The translations under genes and the position numbers were made by a program. Positions 51,547-62,343 of a DNA stretch of 64,000 nt are shown here, piece after piece; the stretch's first letter is position 1; each line of letters begins with the position of its first letter. Source of the DNA: Rubrivivax sp. (lineage in GTDB: Bacteria > Pseudomonadota > Gammaproteobacteria > Burkholderiales > Burkholderiaceae_C); assembly GCA_030680415.1 (NCBI GenBank), contig JAUXVE010000056.1, positions 54,734-118,733 on the forward strand. Reading direction: 5' to 3'. Under the pieces are notes generated by a model that was not told the origin of the DNA, made no database searches, and saw nothing but the letters and a program-made list of their open reading frames with translations.

Positions 51547-54000
51547 ATGAACGCCCAAACCCAGTCCGACAGCCAGCCTCGGCCGCTACAGCTTCAGGTC
51601 GCGGGCATGACCTGCGCGTCCTGCGTGCAGCGCGTCGAGAAAGCACTCGGCGCCGTCCCCGGGGTGACGCAGGCCAGCGTCAACCTGGCCACCGAGCAGG
51701 CCACCGTACTGGCCGGTCCGGTGGTCCGCGCCGAGACGCTGGCCGCCGCAGTGGTCAAGGCCGGCTACGAGGTGGTCCTGGCCGAGGCGACGCTGCAGAT
51801 CGAAGGCATGACCTGTGCCTCGTGCGTGGCCCGTGTCGAGAAGGCCTTGCTGAAGGTGCCCGGCGTCGTCGCGGCGACGGTGAACCTGGCCACCGAGCGC
51901 GCCACGGTATCGATGCTGGCGACCGTGCCGGTGAGCGAACTGCTGGCAGCGGCAGACAAGGCCGGCTATGCCGCACACAGCCTGGCCGACGCGACGCCTC
52001 CCGCACGCCCCCGGCTACCGAGCTGGTGGCCGGTGCTGCTGAGCGCGCTGTTGAGCCTGCCGCTGGTGGCACCGATGCTGCTGCAGCCCTTGGGCATCGA
52101 CTGGATGCTCGGCGGTTGGGTCCAGCTGGCGCTGGCCACGCCGGTGCAGTTCGGCCTCGGCTGGCGCTTCTACCGCGCCGGCTGGAAGGCGCTGAGCGCC
52201 GGCGCCGGCAACATGGACCTGCTGGTGGCGCTGGGCACCTCGGCCGCCTACGGCCTGTCGACCTACCTGCTGTTCAGGCACGCCAGCCACGGCATGCCGC
52301 ATCTGTATTTCGAGGCCTCGGCGGCCGTCATCACGCTGGTGCTGCTGGGCAAGTGGCTGGAGGGCCGAGCCAAACGCCAGACCACCGACGCCATCCGGGC
52401 CCTGAACGCGCTGCGCCCGGCCGTCGCGCGTGTCGTGCGCGACGGCATCGAGATCGAGTTGCCGGTTGCGCAGGTCAAGGTCGGCGACCTCGTGTCCGTT
52501 CGCCCCGGCGAGCGCGTCGCGGTCGACGGCGAGGTCACTGCCGGCCGCAGCCATGTCGACGAATCGCTGATCACCGGTGAGAGCATGCCGGTGGCCAAGG
52601 CCGTGGGTGACCGCGTCACCGGCGGCGCCATCAACGCCGAAGGTGCACTGACGGTGCGCACGCTGGCCATCGGCGCCGAAACCACGCTGGCGCGCATCAT
52701 CCGCATGGTCGAGTCGGCACAGGCCGGCAAGGCGCCCATCCAGCGCCTGGTCGACCGCGTCAGCGCCGTCTTCGTGCCGGTGGTGCTGGGCATCGCCGCG
52801 CTGACGTTGCTGAGCTGGGTCGCATTCAACGGCAACTGGGAGCAGGCGCTGATCAACGCCGTCGCGGTGCTCGTCATCGCCTGCCCCTGCGCCCTGGGCC
52901 TGGCCACGCCGACGGCGATCATGGTCGGCACCGGCGTGGCCGCCCGGCACGGCATCCTGATCAAGGACGCCGAGGCGCTGGAGGTGGCGCACGCGGTGAC
53001 CCGCGTCGCCTTCGACAAGACCGGCACCCTCACCGAGGGCCGGCCGGCGCTGGTGGCCATCCATGCCGCCGCCGGCCAGACGCGTGACGAGGTGCTGCGC
53101 CTGTCAGCCGCGCTGCAACAGGCGAGCGAACATCCGCTGGCGCGCGCGGTGATCGACAAGGCGCAGGCCGAGATGCTGGTGCTGCCGCCGGCCCTCGATG
53201 CCCGCGCCCTGCCCGGGCGTGGTCTGCAAGCCACCGTGTCGGGCCAGGTCCTGGTGCTGGGCAGCAGCCGGCTGCTGCGTGAACTGGGTCCGGATGCGGC
53301 GGCGCTGGCGAGCGCGGCGAAGACGCTCGAGGAGCAAGGCCGTACCGTGTCCTGGCTGATGCGCCGCGATGGCGACCAGGCCGAGTTGCTGGGCCTGCTG
53401 GCCTTCGGTGATGCGGTCAAGGCCTCGGCGCACGCAGCGGTGGTGCGCCTGCACGCCCTGGGCGTGCAGACCGTGATGCTCACCGGCGACAACCGCGGCA
53501 GCGCCGAAGCGGTGGCGCGCGAGCTCGGCATCCAGGACGTGCGCGCCGACGTGCTGCCCGGCGACAAGGCCGCGGTGGTGCAGGCGCTGCGCCAGGCCGG
53601 CGACGTGGTGGCGATGGTCGGCGACGGCATCAACGACGCCCCGGCGCTGGCCGCTGCCGACGTCGGCATTGCCATGTCCACAGGCACCGACGTGGCCATG
53701 GAAACCGCCGGCATCACGCTCATGCGCGGCGACCCGCGGCTGGTGGCCGATGCGCTGGACGTGTCGCGGCGCACCTACGCCACCATCCGGCGCGGCCTGT
53801 TCTGGGCCTTTGCCTACAACGTCGTCGGCATACCGCTGGCGGCGCTGGGATTCCTGAGCCCGGTGTTCGCCGGTGCGGCGATGGCGCTGAGCAGCGTCAG
53901 CGTGGTCGGCAACGCATTGCTGCTGCGCCGCTGGCGTTCGAGCGCCGAGTTGGCGGACAAGGAGACGGCCGCCGCAGAACCACGTGCCGCGCTGGCCTGA
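51547..54000 (+). CDS. copA: P1B-type Cu(I)-exporting ATPase CopA
   Basis: ATG 51547 has GGAG six bases upstream (ATG 51526 lacks one) and gives 817 residues. Two N-terminal HMA domains each carry GMTCASC. The membrane part contains the metal site CPCALG. The phosphorylation site is DKTGTLTEG, the nucleotide-domain motif SEHPLARA and the hinge [10 protein letters not shown]. It exports cytoplasmic Cu(I) to the periplasm, where the CusCBA pump encoded downstream would take over. Confidence 0.95.
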   Translation: MNAQTQSDSQPRPLQLQVAGMTCASCVQRVEKALGAVPGVTQASVNLATEQATVLAGPVVRAETLAAAVVKAGYEVVLAEATLQIEGMTCASCVARVEKALLKVPGVVAATVNLATERATVSMLATVPVSELLAAADKAGYAAHSLADATPPARPRLPSWWPVLLSALLSLPLVAPMLLQPLGIDWMLGGWVQLALATPVQFGLGWRFYRAGWKALSAGAGNMDLLVALGTSAAYGLSTYLLFRHASHGMPHLYFEASAAVITLVLLGKWLEGRAKRQTTDAIRALNALRPAVARVVRDGIEIELPVAQVKVGDLVSVRPGERVAVDGEVTAGRSHVDESLITGESMPVAKAVGDRVTGGAINAEGALTVRTLAIGAETTLARIIRMVESAQAGKAPIQRLVDRVSAVFVPVVLGIAALTLLSWVAFNGNWEQALINAVAVLVIACPCALGLATPTAIMVGTGVAARHGILIKDAEALEVAHAVTRVAFDKTGTLTEGRPALVAIHAAAGQTRDEVLRLSAALQQASEHPLARAVIDKAQAEMLVLPPALDARALPGRGLQATVSGQVLVLGSSRLLRELGPDAAALASAAKTLEEQGRTVSWLMRRDGDQAELLGLLAFGDAVKASAHAAVVRLHALGVQTVMLTGDNRGSAEAVARELGIQDVRADVLPGDKAAVVQALRQAGDVVAMVGDGINDAPALAAADVGIAMSTGTDVAMETAGITLMRGDPRLVADALDVSRRTYATIRRGLFWAFAYNVVGIPLAALGFLSPVFAGAAMALSSVSVVGNALLLRRWRSSAELADKETAAAEPRAALA

Positions 54001-54012
54001 GGAGCGTCAGCC

Positions 54013-54480
54013 ATGCCCCTGATGAACATCGGCCAGGCCGCCCGGGCCACGGGCGTGTCGGCCAAGATGATCCGGCACTACGAGGAGGTCGGCCTGATCC
54101 CGCCGGCGTCGCGCACCGACGCCGGCTACCGCCAATATGCCCAAGCCGACGTGCACACGCTGCGTTTCGTGCGCCACGCACGCGACCTGGGCTTCTCGAT
54201 CGCGGAGATCGGCGAACTGGTCGGCCTGTGGCAGGACCGCCAGCGCCCGAGCCGGCAGGTCAAGGCGCTGGCGCAGGCCCACATCCAGGAGCTGCGGCGC
54301 AAGGCGCAGGAACTGCTGGCCATGACGGCGACCCTCGAGCACCTGGTGCACTGCTGCCACGGCGACGACCGGCCCGAGTGTCCGATCCTCGAGTCGCTGG
54401 CCGCCGCAGGTGCGGCCGAGCCGACGAGCCGAAGGCAGGGCGGCACCGTGCGTCGTGCCCGCAAGCCGACGGCAGCATAG
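54013..54480 (+). CDS. cueR: CueR-type copper-responsive MerR regulator
   Basis: The 155-residue protein has a MerR HTH (MNIGQAARATGVSAKMIRHYEEVGLI), a coiled-coil dimer helix and the Cu(I) loop CCHGDDRPEC with Cys115 and Cys123 spaced as in CueR. ATG 54013 and 54022 are both possible. It probably acts at the promoter at 51475-51505. Position 12 bases after copA suggests autoregulation. Confidence 0.92.
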   Translation: MPLMNIGQAARATGVSAKMIRHYEEVGLIPPASRTDAGYRQYAQADVHTLRFVRHARDLGFSIAEIGELVGLWQDRQRPSRQVKALAQAHIQELRRKAQELLAMTATLEHLVHCCHGDDRPECPILESLAAAGAAEPTSRRQGGTVRRARKPTAA

Positions 54481-54562
54481 GCTTGCTTGACCCCAGACGA
54501 ACGCGCCTGGCCTGGTCCAGCGCAATTCCTCGAGCGGCGCTGCTGCCTGCGCTGCGCTGGTC

Positions 54563-54586
54563 GGCCGTTGACTCAGATCAACGGCC
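54563..54586 (+). promoter_or_regulatory. Dyad GGCCGTTGA-N6-TCAACGGCC
   Basis: A perfect nine-base inverted repeat lies 53 bases before the His-rich protein gene and contains TTGAC-TCAG-ATCAA, one mismatch from an FNR box. It could be an operator or a hairpin. It has no T-tract, so it is unlikely to be a terminator. Confidence 0.4.
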
Positions 54587-54639
54587 CGGCGCAGGACACT
54601 TCGTATCCTTCGCCGCTGCACCAACCCAGCCCAGACCCG

Positions 54640-55107
54640 ATGTTCCGTGACCGCCGACAACTCCGCCGCTGGGCCGCCCGTGTGCTGGTGCTGTGGTTGT
54701 TCGGCGTGGCGGCCGGCGTTGCCCATGCGTGCCTGGCGCCGAGCGTGACCGGGCTGTCCGCACCCGGTTCCGCGTCATCGGCTGGCCTTGAGGTTGCCCA
54801 CCATGGCCCCGCTGCGGCACTCGAGGCGTCGCATCATGAGCGGGCTGCTGACCACGGCACGGAGTCGCCGGACAAGCAGGAGCCGACGGCCAACTCGAAC
54901 TGCCAGGACTTCTGCGACAAGGCCACGGTCTCGATTCCGCAGCAGAAGTCGGCGCTCGACGAAGTGCACGGTCATGCGCTGCTGCCGCGCGCGGCGTCTG
55001 CCGGGCTTGCCGTGCCGCCCCTGGCCGGGGCTCAGCCGTGGGTGCCACGCCGGGATGGCGTCTGGCTCCCGCCGATTCGCATCACCTTCCTGCGCTTGGC
55101 CTTGTAG
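54640..55107 (+). CDS. His-rich exported protein of the copper island (CopL/DUF2946-like)
   Basis: The chosen ATG 54640 gives 155 residues with an Arg-led hydrophobic signal region (VLVLWLFGVAAGVAHAC). The mature part has HH pairs (VAHHG, ASHHER), a Cys pair (NCQDFCDK) and the C-terminal signature PPIRITFLRLAL, a pattern seen in small proteins of copper-resistance operons. It may bind copper in the periplasm. Family assignment is tentative. Confidence 0.65.
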   Translation: MFRDRRQLRRWAARVLVLWLFGVAAGVAHACLAPSVTGLSAPGSASSAGLEVAHHGPAAALEASHHERAADHGTESPDKQEPTANSNCQDFCDKATVSIPQQKSALDEVHGHALLPRAASAGLAVPPLAGAQPWVPRRDGVWLPPIRITFLRLAL

Positions 55108-55304
55108 CCGCCACGGCCGCCCACGCGGCAGAACCTGGCAGGCCACCGAGTCGTTGACCTGACCAGCGCAACCCGCGCCCTGGGCGCTGCCGTCGTTCGA
55201 TGGCAGACCAAACGGCAGCACACCCTGATCGTGTTTGATACTGGCCGGCCACCACCGCGCAGGTCGATCGACAGCATTCACGTTCCCTTCTCGGACGCCA
55301 ACAA

Positions 55305-56675
55305 ATGACCACGCCACGTTTCACGACGACTCCCGATGGGCAAGACACTTCTGCTTGCCGTCGCGCATGGACCCGATCCAAGTCGCTCCTTTATGAGCCG
55401 CGGTCGCTATCGATGTGCGCGCTGCTCGGTGGCGCCCTCGTCGGCATCGCCTTCGCCGGCCCGGTGCTGGCCCAGGACGCGGCCCTGGGATCCAGCGTCC
55501 AGGGCCTGCTGGCCTACGCGCGGGCGAACAGCCCGGAGCTCGGCGCCATGCGCCAGGAAGCCGACGCCGCGGCGCAGCGCGTCGGGCCGGCCGGTGCCCT
55601 GCCCGACCCGGTGCTGCGCGTCGAGCTGATGAACATCAACAACTACGGCACCGATGCCTCGTTCAGCCTGCTGCCGTGGCGCGTCGGCGAGACCAGGTAC
55701 ACGCTGATGCAGTCGCTGCCGCTGTGGGGCAAGCGCGACTTGCGGCGCGATGCCGCCGCCGCCGACGCGAAGCAGGCCGAGGCGCGCACCGACGCCACCT
55801 GGGCCGAGCTGGCGGCGCGCATCAAGACCGCTTACGCCGAGTACTACCGCGCCGCCGGCAACCACAAGCTGGCCGCCGAAGTGCTGGAACTGATGTCGCG
55901 GCTGGAGCATGTGGCGCAGGCCCGCTACGCCGGTGGCCTGGCGGCGCAGCCGGATGCGATCCGCGCCCAGCTCGAGCAGACCTCGATGCGCGGCGAGCTG
56001 ATCATGCTCGACAGCGAAAAGCGCCAGCTCAGGGCACGACTGAACGCCCTGCTGGCGCGCGACGGCGCGGCACCCCTGGCCGAACCGCAGGCGCTGCGCC
56101 CGCTGCCGGCACTGAGCAGCGCCGACGCGGCGTCGCTGGCCGAGCGGGCACGCGAACGTAACCCCTTGATCGTCGCCGAGCTGGCACGCCTGAGCGCGGC
56201 GCAGAAGAACCGCGAGCTGACGCAACAGAACCGCTACCCCGATCTGCAGGTCGGAATTTCGCCGTCCCAGATGCGATCGCGCATCACGACCTGGGGTGTG
56301 ATGTTCGAGATGAACATCCCCTTGCAGCAGGAGTCGCGTCGTGGCCAGGAGCGCGAAGCCGAGGCGATGGTGGCCGCCGCTCGATCACGCGCCGATGCGT
56401 TGCAGAACGAGCTGCTCGGCGAACTGGCGGCCCACCTGGCGAGCCTGGACGCCGCACGGCGCACCGAAACCCTCGTCAGGACGCAGCTGCTGCCGCAGTC
56501 CGAACTGGGCCTGCAGTCGTCGCTGGCGGCCTACGAGAACGGCAAGACCGAATTCTCGATGCTGCTCGAAGCCCAGCGCCAGATCCGCAAGGCGCGGCAG
56601 GAACTGCTCAAGTCGCAGGTCGAGGCGCAACTGCGCCTGGCCGACATCGAACGCATTCTGGGAGAAGACCTGTGA
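55305..56675 (+). CDS. cusC: CusC-like outer-membrane efflux channel (TolC family)
   Basis: The frame gives up to 456 residues. The signal peptide proper starts at Met37 (MCALLGGALVGIAFAGPVLAQ), so the ATG at 55413 may be the true start, although it lacks a clear ribosome-binding site. The body has the two repeated helical/strand halves of TolC-type proteins (LLAYARANSPELGAMRQEADAAAQ and PLIVAELARLSAAQKNRELTQQNRYPDLQVGIS). Its stop overlaps the cusB start (ATGA). Confidence 0.85.
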   Translation: MTTPRFTTTPDGQDTSACRRAWTRSKSLLYEPRSLSMCALLGGALVGIAFAGPVLAQDAALGSSVQGLLAYARANSPELGAMRQEADAAAQRVGPAGALPDPVLRVELMNINNYGTDASFSLLPWRVGETRYTLMQSLPLWGKRDLRRDAAAADAKQAEARTDATWAELAARIKTAYAEYYRAAGNHKLAAEVLELMSRLEHVAQARYAGGLAAQPDAIRAQLEQTSMRGELIMLDSEKRQLRARLNALLARDGAAPLAEPQALRPLPALSSADAASLAERARERNPLIVAELARLSAAQKNRELTQQNRYPDLQVGISPSQMRSRITTWGVMFEMNIPLQQESRRGQEREAEAMVAAARSRADALQNELLGELAAHLASLDAARRTETLVRTQLLPQSELGLQSSLAAYENGKTEFSMLLEAQRQIRKARQELLKSQVEAQLRLADIERILGEDL

Positions 56676-58279
56676 AGACCTCGACCACCGTGCTCGCGCT
56701 CGTCGTGCTCGCTGCCGTCGGCAGCGCCAGTTACTGGCTCGGCACCCGCTCGCAGGCGCCCGCGCCCGCCGGCGACAGCGCCGCCGCCGCTGCGGCATCC
56801 AGCCCCAAGGCACGCAAGCTGCTCTACTACCGCAACCCGATGGGCCTGGCCGACACCTCGCCGACGCCCAAGAAGGACCCGATGGGCATGGACTACATCG
56901 CCGTCTACGAGGGCGAAGACGAGGCGGGCGCAGCGGGCGCGGCAGGTGCATCGAACCAGATCCGCATCGGCACCGAAAAGATCCAGAAGCTGGGCGTGCG
57001 CACCGAAGCCGCCAGCCTGCGACTGCTGGGACGCACCGTGCGTGCAGCGGGGCGGGTCGAACCCGACGAGCGACGCGTTGCCGTGATCGCCCCCAGATTC
57101 GAGGGTTATGTCGAGAAGCTCCTGGTCAACGTCACCGGCCAGCAGGTGAGCCGGGGGCAGCCGCTGTTCGAGGCCTACAGCCCCGAACTCGTGGCGGCCC
57201 AGCGCGAGTACGTGATCGCGGTGCAGGGCATGCAGGCGATGAAGGAAGCGGGCGCCGATGCGCGGGGCGGCATGAAGCAGTTGACCGAGTCGAGCCTGGC
57301 CCACCTGCGCCACTGGGAACTGTCGCCCGCACAGCTGGAGACCCTGGTGAAGACGGGTCAGCCGCAGCGCACCGTCACCTTCTCGTCGCCGGTGTCCGGC
57401 GTCGTCACCGAAAAAAAGGCACTGCAAGGCATGCGCTTCATGCCCGGCGAGATGCTCTACCAGGTGACCGACCTGTCGTCGGTGTGGGTCATTGCCGACC
57501 TGCCTGAACAGGACATCGGTCTGGTCAAGACGGGTGCCAAGGCGCGCGTCAGCATCACTGCCTACCCGAACGAGGTGTTCAGCGGCCGCATCACTTACGT
57601 CTACCCCACGCTGACGGCTGAAACGCGCAGCGTTCCCGTTCGCGTGGAACTGGCCAACCCGGGCCAGCGGCTCAAGCCCGCGATGTTCGCGCAGGTGGAG
57701 CTGGCCGTCGGCGGCACGAAGCCGGTGCTCACCGTGCCGGACTCGGCGGTCATCGACACCGGCACACGGCGCCTGGTGCTCGTGCAGGTCCAGGAGGGGC
57801 GGTTCGAGCCGCGCGAAGTGGAACTCGGTGGCCGGGGCGAGAACTTCGTCGAGGTTGTCAAGGGGGTGGCCGAGGGTGAACAGGTCGTCGTGGCCGCCAA
57901 CTTCCTGATCGACGCCGAGAGCAACCTGAAGGCCGTGATCGGCGGTATGGCGGGCCCGGGCCCGGCTGCCGGCACCGGCGGCGCCGCGGCGGCCGTCGGC
58001 CACCAGGCCGAGGGCAGCATCGACAGCGTCGACCCCAAGGCCGGCACGCTCAGCCTCAACCACGGCCCTGTCGCCAGCCTGAAATGGCCGGCGATGACGA
58101 TGGAGTTCAAGGCTGCCAACGCATCGCTGCTGAGCGGCCTGAAGCCCGGGCAGGCGGTGAGCTTCGAGTTCGTCGAACGACAGCCCGGCGAGTACGTGGT
58201 GACCAAGCTCACGGCCTTGCCTGCCGCGAAGGCAGCGCCGGCATCGAGCGCGGGCAAGAACAGCCACAGCGGCCACTGA
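56672..58279 (+). CDS. cusB: CusB-like membrane fusion protein with fused CusF domain
   Basis: The 535-residue protein has a signal anchor, a heavy-metal-binding domain (YYRNPMGLADTSPTPKKDPMGMDY, about 52-75), lipoyl/barrel-sandwich and beta-barrel regions, and a C-terminal CusF-like domain (from about residue 448). The CusF ligand set is conserved in exact spacing: His464, Trp472, Met475, Met477 (HGPVASLKWPAMTM). A His-rich end (NSHSGH) follows. Fusion puts the copper/silver chaperone on the adaptor of the pump. Confidence 0.92.
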   Translation: MKTSTTVLALVVLAAVGSASYWLGTRSQAPAPAGDSAAAAAASSPKARKLLYYRNPMGLADTSPTPKKDPMGMDYIAVYEGEDEAGAAGAAGASNQIRIGTEKIQKLGVRTEAASLRLLGRTVRAAGRVEPDERRVAVIAPRFEGYVEKLLVNVTGQQVSRGQPLFEAYSPELVAAQREYVIAVQGMQAMKEAGADARGGMKQLTESSLAHLRHWELSPAQLETLVKTGQPQRTVTFSSPVSGVVTEKKALQGMRFMPGEMLYQVTDLSSVWVIADLPEQDIGLVKTGAKARVSITAYPNEVFSGRITYVYPTLTAETRSVPVRVELANPGQRLKPAMFAQVELAVGGTKPVLTVPDSAVIDTGTRRLVLVQVQEGRFEPREVELGGRGENFVEVVKGVAEGEQVVVAANFLIDAESNLKAVIGGMAGPGPAAGTGGAAAAVGHQAEGSIDSVDPKAGTLSLNHGPVASLKWPAMTMEFKAANASLLSGLKPGQAVSFEFVERQPGEYVVTKLTALPAAKAAPASSAGKNSHSGH

Positions 58280-58291
58280 GGCGAGGACACC

Positions 58292-61200
58292 ATGCTGGCC
58301 AAGATCATCCAGTGGTCGGGCAGGAATCCGTTCCTGGTCCTGCTCGCCACGCTGTTCATCATCATCGGCGGCGGCGTCGCCGTGATGAAGACGCCGCTCG
58401 ACGCCCTGCCCGACCTGTCGGACGTGCAGGTCATCGTCTACACCGAATACCCGGGCCAGGCGCCGCAGGTCGTGGAAGACCAGGTGACCTACCCGCTGAC
58501 CACCGCGATGCTGGCGGTGCCGCAGTCCAAGGTCGTGCGTGGTTTCTCGTTCTTCGGCGCCTCGTTCGTCTACGTCATCTTCGACGACGGCACCGACATC
58601 TACTGGGCGCGCAGCCGCGTGCTCGAGTACCTGAACTTCGCGTCCAGCCGGCTGCCCAAGGGGGTGTCGCCGTCGCTCGGGCCCGACGCCACCGGTGTGG
58701 GCTGGGTCTACCAGTACGCCCTGCTGGCCAAGGACAGGACCCTGGCGGAACTGCGCACGATCCAGGACTGGTACGTGCGTTACCAGCTCACCAAGGCGCA
58801 GGGCGTGGCGGAGGTGGCGTCGATCGGCGGCTTCGTGCAGACCTATCAGGTCACCGTCGATCCCCTCAAGCTGCGCAGCTACGGCATCCCGCTGATGAAA
58901 GTGTCTCAGGTGATCCGCGACTCCAACCGCGACGTCGGCGGGCGCGTCGTCGAGATGGCCGAGACCGAGTACATGGTGCGCGGCATGGGCTACCTGCGCG
59001 GCAAGGCCGACATCGAGATGCTCGTCGTCAAGGCCGAGGGCGGCACGCCGGTGCTGATCCGTGACATCGCCCGCGTCGAGATGGCGCCCGACGAAAGGCG
59101 CGGACTGTCAGAGCTGAACGGGGAGGGCGAGGTCGTCTCGGGCATCGCGATGTCGCGTTTCGGGCAGAACGCGCTCGAGGTCATCCACAACCTCAAGGCC
59201 AAGGTCGACGAGATCTCGGGCGGGCTGCCCGAAGGGGTGACGATCCAGGCCGTCTACGACCGCTCTGACCTCATCCACCGCGCGATCAAGAACCTGTCGT
59301 GGACGCTGGTCGAAGAAAGCATCATCGTCGCCCTGGTGTGCGTCGTCTTCCTGATGCACGTGCGCTCGGCGCTGGTAGCGATCCTGATGCTGCCGGTGGG
59401 CGTGCTGATCTCGATCATCGCGATGCGGCTGCTGGGCATGAACTCCAACCTGATGAGCCTGGGCGGCATCGCGATCGCCATCGGCGCGATGGTGGACGCC
59501 GCGATCGTGATGATCGAGAACGCGCACAAGCACCTGGAGCGGCTGGACCGGCTGAAACCCGTTCACGCCTTCAAGGAGCGTGCCCAGGCGATGATCGCCG
59601 CTTGCCAGGAGGTGGGGCCGGCGCTGTTCTTCTCGCTGCTCATCATCACGGTGTCGTTCCTGCCGGTCTTCACGCTGGAGTCGCAGGAGGGGCGGCTGTT
59701 CTCGCCGCTGGCCTACACCAAGACCTTCGCGATGGCCGGCGCATCGCTGCTGTCGGTGACATTGGTGCCGGTGCTGATGCTGCTGTTCATCCGCGGCAAG
59801 ATCATGCCGGAGGCGAAGAACCCGGTGAACCGCTTCCTGATCTGGGTCTACCGCCCGATCATCGAGGCGGTGATGCGCTGGAAGGGGCTCACCATCGCGC
59901 TGGCCGTGGTCGCGATGGCGGCGACCTGGGTCCCGGCCTCGAAGCTCGGCAGCGAATTCATGCCCACGCTCAACGAGGGCACGCTGCTGTTCATGCCGAC
60001 CTCGCTGCCGGGCATGTCGATCACCAAGGCCGCCGAGGTGCTGCAGACGCAGGACAAGATCATCAAGAGCTTCCCCGAGGTGAGTTCGGTCTACGGCAAG
60101 GCCGGCCGCGCCAACACGGCCACCGACCCCGCCCCGGTGGAGATGTTCGAGACCGTCATTAACCTGAAACCGCAGGAAGAGTGGCGAGCGGGCATGACGA
60201 CCGACAAGCTGATCGCCGAGATGGACCAGGCGCTGCAGTTCCCCGGCATCTCCAACGCCTGGACGATGCCGATCAAGGCGCGCATCGACATGTTGTCGAC
60301 CGGCATCCGCACGCCGATCGGCATCAAGGTCTTCGGCAAGGACCTGGGCGAGATGGAAAAGCTGGCCAAGGAGATCGAGGCGGTCGTGAAGACGGTGCCC
60401 GGCACGACCTCGGCCTTTGCCGAACGGTTGACGGGTGCAAGCTACCTCAACATCGAGCCCAACCGCGAGGCGCTGGCACGCTACGGCCTGTCGGTCGGCG
60501 AGTTGCTGGACGTGATCGGCACCGCGCTCGGCGGCGAGATGGTCACTACCACGGTGGAAGGCCGCGAACGCTTCGGCGTCACGGTGCGCTACCCGCGTGA
60601 ACTGCGATCCAACCCGCAGCAGATCGAGCGCGAAGTGCTGGTACCGATCATGGGCGGCGCGATGGTGCCGCTGGGCCAGGTGGCCAAGGTGGTGGTCGCA
60701 CGCGGCACGCCGGGCATACGCACCGAAAACGCGCTGCTGTCCGCCTACATCTTCGTCGATATCCGCGGCCGTGACATCGGCAGCTACGTGGCCGATGCAC
60801 GCAAGGCCGTGAACGAGCAGGTGAAATTCCCGGCCGGCTACTACATCACCTGGAGCGGCCAGTTCGAGGCCATGGAACGTGCGATCGAGAAGATGAAGAT
60901 CGTGGTGCCGGTAACCCTGCTGTTGATCTTCCTGCTGCTGTACCTGAACTTCAGGCGCCTGACCGAGACCTTCATCGTCATGCTGTCGGTGCCCTTTGCG
61001 TTGGTGGGCGGCATCTGGCTGATGTGGTGGCTCGACTACAACCTGTCGGTGGCGGTAGCCGTCGGCTTCATCGCGCTGGCCGGCGTCGCTGCGGAGACTG
61101 GCGTGGTGATGTTGATCTACCTGGACCACGCCTGGGAAGAGGCGAAGGAGCGTTGCCGCCTCGAGGGCCGCCTGCCAGGCGCGAGCGACCTGTACGCGGC

Positions 61201-61483
61201 CGTCATGGAAGGCGCCGTCGAGCGCGTGCGGCCGAAGATGATGACCGTGGTCGCCATCATGGCCGGTCTGCTGCCGATCATGTGGGGCTCCGGCACCGGT
61301 TCGGAGGTCATGAGCCGCATCGCCGCGCCGATGGTCGGCGGCATGATCTCGTCGACGGTGCTGACGCTCGGTGTCATCCCGGCGCTGTATGCGCTGGTCA
61401 AGCAGTGGCAACTGCGGCGCGAACAGCGACAGCCGCCTGCACTCACGGCAGCGCCGATGCTTGCGGCGGACGCAGCCGACTGA
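58292..61483 (+). CDS. cusA: CusA-type heavy-metal RND pump
   Basis: The 1063-residue protein is full length for the HME-RND family. N-terminal TM1 (NPFLVLLATLFIIIGGG) and the DVQVIVYTEYPGQAPQVVEDQVTYPL segment, then SFFGASFVYVIFDDGTDIYWARSRV, are family signatures. Charged TM residues in LGGIAIAIGAMVDAAIVMIEN carry the proton relay. It takes Cu(I)/Ag(I) from the periplasm and passes it to CusC. The start is 12 bases after cusB. Confidence 0.95.
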   Translation: MLAKIIQWSGRNPFLVLLATLFIIIGGGVAVMKTPLDALPDLSDVQVIVYTEYPGQAPQVVEDQVTYPLTTAMLAVPQSKVVRGFSFFGASFVYVIFDDGTDIYWARSRVLEYLNFASSRLPKGVSPSLGPDATGVGWVYQYALLAKDRTLAELRTIQDWYVRYQLTKAQGVAEVASIGGFVQTYQVTVDPLKLRSYGIPLMKVSQVIRDSNRDVGGRVVEMAETEYMVRGMGYLRGKADIEMLVVKAEGGTPVLIRDIARVEMAPDERRGLSELNGEGEVVSGIAMSRFGQNALEVIHNLKAKVDEISGGLPEGVTIQAVYDRSDLIHRAIKNLSWTLVEESIIVALVCVVFLMHVRSALVAILMLPVGVLISIIAMRLLGMNSNLMSLGGIAIAIGAMVDAAIVMIENAHKHLERLDRLKPVHAFKERAQAMIAACQEVGPALFFSLLIITVSFLPVFTLESQEGRLFSPLAYTKTFAMAGASLLSVTLVPVLMLLFIRGKIMPEAKNPVNRFLIWVYRPIIEAVMRWKGLTIALAVVAMAATWVPASKLGSEFMPTLNEGTLLFMPTSLPGMSITKAAEVLQTQDKIIKSFPEVSSVYGKAGRANTATDPAPVEMFETVINLKPQEEWRAGMTTDKLIAEMDQALQFPGISNAWTMPIKARIDMLSTGIRTPIGIKVFGKDLGEMEKLAKEIEAVVKTVPGTTSAFAERLTGASYLNIEPNREALARYGLSVGELLDVIGTALGGEMVTTTVEGRERFGVTVRYPRELRSNPQQIEREVLVPIMGGAMVPLGQVAKVVVARGTPGIRTENALLSAYIFVDIRGRDIGSYVADARKAVNEQVKFPAGYYITWSGQFEAMERAIEKMKIVVPVTLLLIFLLLYLNFRRLTETFIVMLSVPFALVGGIWLMWWLDYNLSVAVAVGFIALAGVAAETGVVMLIYLDHAWEEAKERCRLEGRLPGASDLYAAVMEGAVERVRPKMMTVVAIMAGLLPIMWGSGTGSEVMSRIAAPMVGGMISSTVLTLGVIPALYALVKQWQLRREQRQPPALTAAPMLAADAAD

Positions 61484-61547
61484 TGCCGTCCCCTGTCTCC
61501 GGCGACCTGGTCGCCATGAGCCCTGTTACCCCATTTGGCAGGCGCCC

Positions 61548-62320
61548 CGGCAGTGGGTCCGCTTGCGCCTGCTCAACGGGTGCAATGCGCCCACCTTGAC
61601 GCTGCGCCTGGGCCCATCGGGGTCGCGCAGATCGCCAACGAGGCCGGTCTGCGGGCCACACCCGTCACACGACCCTCCATCACGCTGGCGCCGGGCGAAC
61701 GGGCCGAGCTGCTGGGGGACTTCAGCGGCGCGGCCAGTGGCCAGGAGACGATCTGCCATGCGAGCACGCCCGTTGGTGGAATGGGCATGGGCATGGGCAT
61801 GGGCATCGTGGGCATGGGCACGGGCGCACGGTCGTCGAGTTCATCGGAGGTCGCGGCGATGAAGATCCGCGTCTCCCTGCCAAGGCGGCTCCATGCGATA
61901 GACGCGCCACCCGCCGGCCTGACCGCCGCGCCAGTGGTGGTCGTTGCCGGTGCTGGCGCAACGGTGCGCTCGTTCACTCTGGACGGCGACATGATGGGCA
62001 GCCGGTTCACGATCAATGGCCGCAGCTTCGACATCAACCGCATTCCCGCCGGCACGGTTGAAGTCTGGAGGTTCGTCAACGCCACGGGCATGGCACACCC
62101 CATGCACGTGCACGGCGTACGGATGTCGATGCTCGCGCGCGGCGGCAGGGTACCGGCAGCCTACGAGCGGGGCACGCGCGACACGTTTGTCGTGGATGCT
62201 ATGCAGTTCAAGTACTGCGAGGTTTGCTGCGTCCCCGAAAGTCCCATCCGGGCGGTCGCCCCGAGGCCACATCGCTCAGCGGAAGCATCCAGGGCCCATC
62301 GTCAAGCGTTCAGCGGGTGA
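61548..62320 (+). pseudogene. Broken CueO-like multicopper oxidase
   Basis: Fragments in two frames match the middle and end of CueO-type oxidases. RQWVRLRLLNGCNAPTLTLR is read in one frame from 61548. After a frameshift near 61610, NEAGLRATPVTRPSITLAPGERAELL and later INGRSFDINRIPAGTVEVWRF and HPMHVHG are read in another. The N-terminal cupredoxin domain is missing, and the final copper-binding HCHxxxH segment is replaced by unrelated sequence. A Met/Gly stretch encoded by ATGGGC repeats sits where CueO has its Met-rich insert. The gene is probably inactive. It would have oxidised periplasmic Cu(I). Confidence 0.82.
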
Positions 62321-62343
62321 TCATGGCGGCGATTCCATTCGCC

